Origin: Candidatus Acetothermia bacterium
GTDB taxonomy: Bacteria > Bipolaricaulota > Bipolaricaulia > Bipolaricaulales > Bipolaricaulaceae
NCBI GenBank assembly: GCA_023255835.1
Contig: JAGDVW010000054.1
Span: forward strand, 23,838-31,290
Reading direction: 5' to 3'
Length of the DNA: 7,453 nt
Both the position numbers and the translations under genes were made by a program. The notes beneath the pieces were generated by a model, which did not search any database, was not told the origin of the DNA, and saw only the letters and a program-made list of their open reading frames with translations. This document shows positions 1-4,095 of this stretch, piece by piece (the first letter of the stretch is position 1; the number at the start of each line of letters is the position of its first letter).

Positions 1-237
1 CTTGAGGCCGGGGCTGTGATCACCGACCTTTTCCCTAATTTCCACGAGTATGTGAACTGGCCGTACATCGAGACCATGCGGGCCTGGCCCCATCTTCCGG
101 TGAAGCGCGTCCCCGGGAAATTCGAGCCCTGGTACCGCTCGGCCCTCATCCGCATCGAGCTTGTGGAGGAGCCGAAGGTGGAGAACGTTCGCTACGAGGG
201 GGACATCTTCACCGACGAGGAGGCGGCCACCACCTGA
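1..237 (+). CDS. 3' end of an unidentified protein (5' partial)
   Basis: The frame is open from base 1 and ends at TGA 235-237, giving 78 C-terminal residues. G and C dominate third positions, as in the neighbouring genes, which supports real coding. The tail is soluble, with many aromatic residues in the middle (tryptophans, tyrosines and phenylalanines around FHEYVNWPY and FEPWYRSALIRIEL) and an acidic end (DIFTDEEAATT). I see no membrane segment or motif I can name, and I do not recognise the family. The true start lies outside the window; an internal GTG at 16 is unlikely to be the start because coding extends upstream of it. The gene ends 22 bases before pdaD on the same strand, so it may be co-transcribed with the polyamine genes, although a -10-like hexamer in the gap suggests that pdaD may also start its own transcript. 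Confidence 0.75.
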   Translation, partial: LEAGAVITDLFPNFHEYVNWPYIETMRAWPHLPVKRVPGKFEPWYRSALIRIELVEEPKVENVRYEGDIFTDEEAATT

Positions 238-242
238 GGCGC

Positions 243-248
243 TATAAT
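243..248 (+). promoter_or_regulatory. Candidate -10 box of pdaD (TATAAT)
   Basis: A perfect TATAAT lies in the 22-base gap between the upstream stop codon and the pdaD ATG at 260. A transcript starting 6-8 bases downstream would have a leader of only about 4-6 bases. This fits the absence of any Shine-Dalgarno sequence before this ATG (the preceding bases are pyrimidine-rich, CCTTTCGCC). No convincing -35 hexamer is seen 16-18 bases upstream, so the assignment is tentative. Confidence 0.4.
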
Positions 249-259
249 CGCCTTTCGCC

Positions 260-862
260 ATGCCACGCAAAACGAAGCCGGCGCCGGCGGTTGCGGAGGC
301 TCCCGCGGGTCTTCCCTGGCCCTTGGTCCCCCGGAAGGTCTTTTTCACCCGGGGAGTGGGACGGCATCGGGATGAGCTCCGTTCCTTCGAGCTTGCCCTG
401 CGGGATGCGGGGATAGAAAAGCTCAACTTGGTGCATGTTTCCAGCATTTTGCCGCCCGGATGCAAGATCATCCCCCGCTCCGAGGGCCTCAAGGAAATAA
501 AGCCTGGGCAGATCGCGTTCTGCGTGTTCTCCCGCTGCTCCTCCAACGAGCCCCACCGCCTCATCGCTGCTTCCATCGGCTGCGCCATCCCCGCCGATCC
601 CAACGCCTACGGCTATCTTTCCGAATACCACGCCTTCGGGGAGAACGAAAAGCAGGCCGGGGACAAGGCCGAGGATCTGGCGGCATCCATGCTCGCCTCC
701 ACTTTGGGGATCGAGTTCGACGAGGAATTGGTGTGGGACGAAAAAAAGGAGATTTGGAAGATCAGCGGGAAAATCGTGCGCACCATGAACGTTACTCAGT
801 CGGCCATCGTGGACAACAAAGGCTACACCACGGTCATCGCCGCCGCCGTCTTCCTCTTTTAG
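260..862 (+). CDS. pdaD: Pyruvoyl-dependent arginine decarboxylase
   Basis: This enzyme converts arginine to agmatine and CO2, the first step of the polyamine route, in the cytoplasm. The 200-residue product matches the archaeal-type pyruvoyl family. The self-processing site is HVSSILPPG, with cleavage expected between Ser61 and Ser62, so that Ser62 becomes the pyruvoyl group at the start of the alpha chain. Glu122 in GYLSEYH probably corresponds to the catalytic acid of the Methanocaldococcus enzyme. The C-terminal part with [21 protein letters not shown] is also typical. The family is usually about 160-180 residues; the extra length is a proline/alanine-rich, basic N-terminal tail of about 24 residues that may be disordered. 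ATG 260 is the only good start in frame but has no Shine-Dalgarno, and a TATAAT lies just upstream. The gene is followed after 9 bases by the DHS-like gene. PLP-dependent SpeA and ornithine decarboxylase are absent from this cluster, so this is its only decarboxylase for an amino-acid precursor. Confidence 0.95.
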   Translation: MPRKTKPAPAVAEAPAGLPWPLVPRKVFFTRGVGRHRDELRSFELALRDAGIEKLNLVHVSSILPPGCKIIPRSEGLKEIKPGQIAFCVFSRCSSNEPHRLIAASIGCAIPADPNAYGYLSEYHAFGENEKQAGDKAEDLAASMLASTLGIEFDEELVWDEKKEIWKISGKIVRTMNVTQSAIVDNKGYTTVIAAAVFLF

Positions 863-871
863 GAGGCGAGG

Positions 872-1915
872 ATGGCCAAAAAGGAAGATTACCTTCGCGA
901 GCCCATTAGGCACATCGACCCCAAAAGCTTCAACGCTGTGCCCATCCTCGAGGCCATGGCCTATATGTCCTATCAGGCCCGAAACCTCGCTCAGGCCGCG
1001 CAGATTTATGACCGGATGCTCTCCGATCCCGAATGCACCATCATCCTTTGCCTTGCCGGTTCCCTCGTGAACGCCGGCCTAAAAAGGTGTATCGTGGACC
1101 TCCTTCGCCATAACATGGTGGATGCCGTGGTGGCCACCGGCGCGAATATCGTGGACCAGGATTTCTTCGAGGCCCTGGGTTTTAAGCATTACATCGGGAG
1201 CCCCGATGTGGACGATAACGAGCTCAGGGAGCTTCACATCGACCGGATCTACGACACCTTCATCGACGAGGATGAGCTCCGCGTTTGTGATCACACCGTG
1301 GCTGAGATCGCCGATCGCCTCCAATTCGGGGTTTATTCCTCCCGGGAGTTCGTGCGGGAGATGGGGAGGTATTTGGTGGAGCGGGGGATCGGCGAGGATT
1401 CCATCGTGCGGGTGGCCTATGAGAAGGCCATTCCCATTTTCATCCCCGCTTTTTCCGACTGCAGCGCCGGTTTTGGGCTCGTTTTGCATCAGTGGCGCCA
1501 TCCTGAGCGGCATGTGGCCATCGACTCCGTAAAAGATTTCCGGGAACTCACTCGGATCAAGATCGCCGCGAAGGAAACGGGTTTGGTGATGCTCGGTGGG
1601 GGTGTGCCCAAGAACTTCGCCCAGGATGTGACGGTGGCCGCGGATGTCCTGGGCTTCCCCGTGCCCATGCATAAATACGCGATCCAGATCACCACCGCCG
1701 ATGTGCGCGATGGCGGCCTTTCCGGCTCCACCTTAAAGGAGGCGAGCTCTTGGGGGAAGGTGGCCCAGGGCTTTTCCGTGATGGTTTGGGCCGAGGCCAC
1801 CCTGGTTTTCCCCCTCCTGGTGAGCTACGTCTACCACAAGGGCCATTGGAAGGGGCGGGCGGAGAAGAGGCTTTCCGATTGGCTGGATCGGCCGGCAACC
1901 CTTCCGGTTTCCTGA
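872..1915 (+). CDS. Deoxyhypusine synthase-family protein, probably homospermidine-forming
   Basis: The 347-residue product belongs to the DHS family: NAD-dependent enzymes that oxidise spermidine and transfer its 4-aminobutyl group through a lysine imine. Visible landmarks are the NAD-binding stretches near residues 60-95 (LAGSLVNAGL, ATGANIVDQDF), PAFSDCSAGFG (193-202), LGGGVPKN (241-248) and EASSWGK (290-296). Lys296 aligns with the imine-forming lysine of human DHS (K329), with Glu290 and Trp294 also kept. By my alignment from memory, two spermidine-contacting residues of the human enzyme are changed: H288 to Asn248 and D316 to Leu283. Bacteria lack eIF5A. The DHS homologue SpeY of Anabaena is needed for homospermidine, so that product, made from spermidine plus putrescine, is the best guess. 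A strong AGGAGG-type site (861-866) precedes ATG 872. The gene lies between pdaD and speD. An archaeal-type label 'dys' would overstate what is known. Confidence 0.92.
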   Translation: MAKKEDYLREPIRHIDPKSFNAVPILEAMAYMSYQARNLAQAAQIYDRMLSDPECTIILCLAGSLVNAGLKRCIVDLLRHNMVDAVVATGANIVDQDFFEALGFKHYIGSPDVDDNELRELHIDRIYDTFIDEDELRVCDHTVAEIADRLQFGVYSSREFVREMGRYLVERGIGEDSIVRVAYEKAIPIFIPAFSDCSAGFGLVLHQWRHPERHVAIDSVKDFRELTRIKIAAKETGLVMLGGGVPKNFAQDVTVAADVLGFPVPMHKYAIQITTADVRDGGLSGSTLKEASSWGKVAQGFSVMVWAEATLVFPLLVSYVYHKGHWKGRAEKRLSDWLDRPATLPVS

Positions 1916-1941
1916 AACTAGCCCAAACTTAAGCTTTCCCG

Positions 1942-1947
1942 TAAAAT
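1942..1947 (+). promoter_or_regulatory. Candidate -10 box for speD (TAAAAT)
   Basis: A TAAAAT hexamer stands out in the gap after the DHS-like gene. Transcription from it would start near 1954, just before the first hairpin of the speD leader, giving a leader of about 93 bases that contains both hairpins and the Shine-Dalgarno. No good -35 box is visible at the usual spacing, so this is tentative. Confidence 0.3.
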
Positions 1948-1955
1948 TTAGTGTG

Positions 1956-1973
1956 ACCCGAGAACGCTCGGGT
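1956..1973 (+). promoter_or_regulatory. Leader hairpin 1 upstream of speD
   Basis: ACCCGAG (1956-1962) and CTCGGGT (1967-1973) are perfect reverse complements around a 4-base AACG loop. A competing pairing is possible between TGACC (1954-1958) and GGTCA (1974-1978). The hairpin lies 7 bases before the terminator-like hairpin and has no T tract of its own, so it is more likely a structured leader element or pause hairpin than a terminator. Confidence 0.55.
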
Positions 1974-1979
1974 GGTCAG

Positions 1980-2015
1980 ACCCGTTTGGGCCAAAACCCA
2001 AATGGGTTGTTTTTT
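1980..2015 (+). terminator. Intrinsic terminator or attenuator in front of speD
   Basis: CCCGTTTGGG (1981-1990) pairs with CCCAAATGGG (1997-2006) with one G-U wobble around the loop CCAAAA, and A1980-T2007 can extend the stem. The stem is followed by TTGTTTTTT (2007-2015), the usual form of a rho-independent terminator. It could simply end the pdaD-DHS transcript. However, it lies only 31 bases before the speD start, and GGCCAAAA (1989-1996) can pair instead with TTTTGGCC (2012-2019). That pairing would break the terminator stem, so it could act as a regulated attenuator for speDEB. Confidence 0.75.
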
Positions 2016-2023
2016 GGCCAAAA
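1985..2023. repeat. Two near-identical palindromic 12-mers before speD
   Basis: TTTGGGCCAAAA (1985-1996) and TTTTGGCCAAAA (2012-2023) differ at one base and are 27 bases apart. The second is a perfect 12-base palindrome. They overlap the terminator stem and T tract, so they may be a by-product of the RNA structure. Alternatively they may be paired operator half-sites for a dimeric DNA-binding protein. Confidence 0.45.
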
Positions 2024-2034
2024 CTTGCCCGGGG

Positions 2035-2040
2035 AGGAGG
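2035..2040 (+). promoter_or_regulatory. Ribosome binding site of speD
   Basis: A strong AGGAGG lies 6 bases before ATG 2047 and fixes the start of speD. It sits 19 bases after the T tract of the terminator-like hairpin, so control of transcription through that hairpin would directly decide speD expression. Confidence 0.8.
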
Positions 2041-2046
2041 TGAAAA

Positions 2047-2394
2047 ATGCGGGAGCTCGGGAGGCACCTGGTGGCGGAGCTGTGGGGTTGTCGCGAAAAC
2101 CTGAACAATCCGGAGGAGATCAGGAAGGCCTTGGTGGAGGCCGTCCGCCGGGCCGGCGCCACCCTCATCGATGTCCACGTCCACACCTTCAATCCCCATG
2201 GGGTGTCCGGCGTGGCGGTGATCGCCGAATCCCACATCTCTTTGCACACCTGGCCGGAGCACGGCTACGTCGCTTTGGATGTGTTCACCTGCGGGGAGAA
2301 GGTGGTGCCGGAGGCGGCCTTCGAGGTCTTCCGTGAGCTCTTCCGCCCCCAGCGCACCCACCTCATCGAGATAAAACGCGGCATACAAATATGA
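2047..2394 (+). CDS. speD: S-adenosylmethionine decarboxylase proenzyme
   Basis: This enzyme makes decarboxylated S-adenosylmethionine, the aminopropyl donor for SpeE. The 115-residue product has the size of the small prokaryotic class found in Thermotoga and Bacillus. The self-cleavage motif ESHISLHTWPE puts cleavage between Glu61 and Ser62, and Ser62 becomes the pyruvoyl group of the alpha chain. The processing and catalytic residues His67 and Cys82 are in place, one residue offset from the Thermotoga enzyme (Ser63, His68, Cys83). DVHVHTFNPHGVSGVAVIAESH is the expected beta-chain end. The start is supported by AGGAGG 6 bases upstream. The stop overlaps the speE start as ATGA (2391-2394), which implies translational coupling. 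It is the first gene after the leader with two hairpins, so it is the likely control point for the speDEB part of the cluster. Confidence 0.97.
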   Translation: MRELGRHLVAELWGCRENLNNPEEIRKALVEAVRRAGATLIDVHVHTFNPHGVSGVAVIAESHISLHTWPEHGYVALDVFTCGEKVVPEAAFEVFRELFRPQRTHLIEIKRGIQI

Positions 2395-3260
2395 CCGGCG
2401 GAAGAAGACCGGGAGAAGACTGGTTATGTGAGGAACAGGCGCCGGGCGTCTGGTTCTGTCTGGGCGTCCGGAGGTGGCTCGTCCGCCGGAGAACGCCCTA
2501 CCAGGTCCTGGACCTGGCGGAGACCGAGAGCCATGGCCGGGTCCTGGCCCTGGACGGGAGGTTCATGCTCTCCGAGCGCGACGAGTTTTTTTACCATGAG
2601 ATGCTGGTGCATCCCGCGCTCCTTTGCCATCCCTCCCCGGAAAAAGTCCTCATCGTGGGCGGCGGGGACGGCGGGGCCCTCCGCGAGGTCTTGCGCCACC
2701 CCGTAAAGCAGGTCACCTTAGTGGAAATCGATCCTGAGGTCATCGAGGTGGCCAAGGAATGGCTCCCTTCCGTGCATCAGGGCGCTTTTTCGGACCAAAG
2801 GGTGCGGGTGGAGATCGCCCCGGGTGAGCGTTTTCTTCCCGAGCATAAGGAGGAGTTCGACGTGATCCTCGTAGATTCCACGGATCCCGTTGGCCCAGGG
2901 GCCGCCCTCTTTGAGAAAAGTTTTTTCCAAGCCTGTAAGGAAGCATTGCGGCCTGGCGGCGTCCTTGCTCTTCAGGCCGGAAGCCCCTTTTTCCATCCCG
3001 AGGAGCTTCGAAAGGTGGTGTTTTCCTTAAAAGCCCTTTTCCCCACGGTCCAACCGTATTTGGGGTTCATGCCCCTCTATCCCTCGGGGATCTGGGCCTA
3101 TGTGGTGGCCTTGGCAAAGCTCCCCGCTTTGGAGGAATTGGCCCAAAGGTTTGCGGAGCGAAAGCTCACCCTGCGCTACCTGAGCCCCCAAGTTTTTCAG
3201 GCGGCCACGGCGCTTCCTCCGTTTATTTTGGAGATCCTTTCCCCATGCCCCAGCGCTTGA
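2391..3260 (+). CDS. speE: Spermidine synthase (aminopropyltransferase)
   Basis: This enzyme transfers the aminopropyl group of decarboxylated S-adenosylmethionine to a diamine, giving spermidine from putrescine or N1-aminopropylagmatine from agmatine. The 289-residue product has the family layout: an N-terminal beta domain ending in LALDGRFMLSERDEFFYHEM (53-71), the nucleotide-binding GGGDGG (90-95), VEID (111-114) for the donor, DSTDP (162-166) with the catalytic aspartate, and LYPSGIW (229-235) in the diamine pocket. The C-terminal YLSPQVFQAA...LPPFILEIL is also typical. The DSTDPVGP and YPSG-x-W signatures look like classical putrescine-using enzymes. However, residue patterns alone do not exclude agmatine as acceptor, and the arginine-based context allows it. 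There is no clear Shine-Dalgarno; start ATG 2391 overlaps the speD stop. The 3' end overlaps speB by 16 bases. Confidence 0.95.
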   Translation: MTGGRRPGEDWLCEEQAPGVWFCLGVRRWLVRRRTPYQVLDLAETESHGRVLALDGRFMLSERDEFFYHEMLVHPALLCHPSPEKVLIVGGGDGGALREVLRHPVKQVTLVEIDPEVIEVAKEWLPSVHQGAFSDQRVRVEIAPGERFLPEHKEEFDVILVDSTDPVGPGAALFEKSFFQACKEALRPGGVLALQAGSPFFHPEELRKVVFSLKALFPTVQPYLGFMPLYPSGIWAYVVALAKLPALEELAQRFAERKLTLRYLSPQVFQAATALPPFILEILSPCPSA

Positions 3261-4054
3261 GCTTTTTGGGCACGAACATTTCCTACGAGGAGGCCCGGGT
3301 GGTGATCCTGGGGGTCCCTTTGGAGCGGACCACGAGCTGGCGCGGCGGCCAGGCCCAGGGCCCCAACGCCATCCGCTCCGCCTCCGATTCCGTGGAATTC
3401 TTCTCCGCCATCTTCCGCAAAGACGTGCGGGATGCACGAATCTGCGACCTTGGGGACCTCGATCCCTACCGCTCCCTGGAGGAGGTCCTCGCCGAAGAAG
3501 AGGCGGAGGTGGAAAGGATCCTCCGGGACGGGAAGGTCCCGGTGGTCCTGGGAGGGGAGCACACCGTATTGATCCCGGCGGTGCGGGCGGCCCGAAAATT
3601 CGGGGCTCTTCAGGTCCTGGCCCTCGATGCCCACTCCGACCTCCGCGAAGAATATCTGGGCCTGAAGGTTTGCCATGCCACCGCCCTGCGCCGGGCCTGG
3701 GAATTGGTGGATAACCTCGTGGTCGTGGGCGCCCGTTCCTTCTTCGGCGCCGATCTGGACGAGCCCTGTTTTGCCACCCCCGTGGAGTTCCCCAAAAAGC
3801 TGCGCCCGGATCTTCCCCTCTGGCTCAGCGTGGATTTGGACTTCCTCGATCCCAGCCTTTGCCCGGGGGTGACGAACCCCGAGCCAGGCGGCCTCCTTTG
3901 GGCCGATTTTCTTGGGGTCCTCCGGGAACTTCAGCGTTTTTGCGTGATCGGAATGGATTTGGTGGAGCTCGCGCCTAGTTTGGATCCATCAGGCGTTTCC
4001 GCGGTGTGCGCGGCCAAGATCCTCATCGAGGCCATCGCCGCCCTCTGGACCTGA
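3245..4054 (+). CDS. speB: Agmatinase-family ureohydrolase
   Basis: This Mn-dependent hydrolase removes urea from a guanidino substrate: agmatine to putrescine, or N1-aminopropylagmatine to spermidine as in Thermus. The 269-residue product keeps all six metal ligands of the arginase/agmatinase fold: His106 in GGEH, Asp128, His130 and Asp132 in DAHSD, and Asp197 and Asp199 in SVDLDFLDP. CPGVTNPEPGG (206-216) and Glu241 in DLVELAP are the usual substrate-side elements. The N-terminal TTSWRGGQAQGPNAIR is the standard family opening. It is a little shorter than the E. coli enzyme (about 306 residues), mainly at the N-terminus. The start lies inside speE, with GGAG about 11 bases upstream, so coupled translation is likely. 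Its position next to a pyruvoyl arginine decarboxylase argues against arginase or formimidoylglutamase. The choice between agmatine and aminopropylagmatine cannot be made from sequence. Confidence 0.92.
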   Translation: MPQRLSFLGTNISYEEARVVILGVPLERTTSWRGGQAQGPNAIRSASDSVEFFSAIFRKDVRDARICDLGDLDPYRSLEEVLAEEEAEVERILRDGKVPVVLGGEHTVLIPAVRAARKFGALQVLALDAHSDLREEYLGLKVCHATALRRAWELVDNLVVVGARSFFGADLDEPCFATPVEFPKKLRPDLPLWLSVDLDFLDPSLCPGVTNPEPGGLLWADFLGVLRELQRFCVIGMDLVELAPSLDPSGVSAVCAAKILIEAIAALWT

Positions 4055-4071
4055 AATTTTTCCCTTGAGGT

Positions 4072-4077
4072 TAAAAT
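4072..4077 (+). promoter_or_regulatory. Candidate -10 box for the GGDEF gene (TAAAAT)
   Basis: The 41-base gap after speB holds TAAAAT ending 18 bases before ATG 4096. Transcription from it would leave a leader of roughly 12 bases containing only a weak G-run (4088-4093) as a ribosome site. No good -35 box is seen. No terminator hairpin follows speB, so read-through from the polyamine genes is also possible. Confidence 0.3.
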
Positions 4078-4095
4078 AGCCCAGGATGGGGGGCC

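Noticed and set aside
872..1915. A true deoxyhypusine synthase acting on an eIF5A.
   Set aside because: No eIF5A gene is seen, bacteria lack eIF5A, and spermidine-contact residues appear changed. The polyamine-gene context favours a small-amine acceptor.
2002..2043. A 13-codon open frame (ATG 2002 to TGA 2041) ending 3 bases before the speD start, reminiscent of the upstream ORFs of eukaryotic SAM decarboxylase mRNAs.
   Set aside because: It has no ribosome binding site, its start lies in the terminator stem, and its last codons are simply the speD Shine-Dalgarno. Coincidence is the simpler reading.
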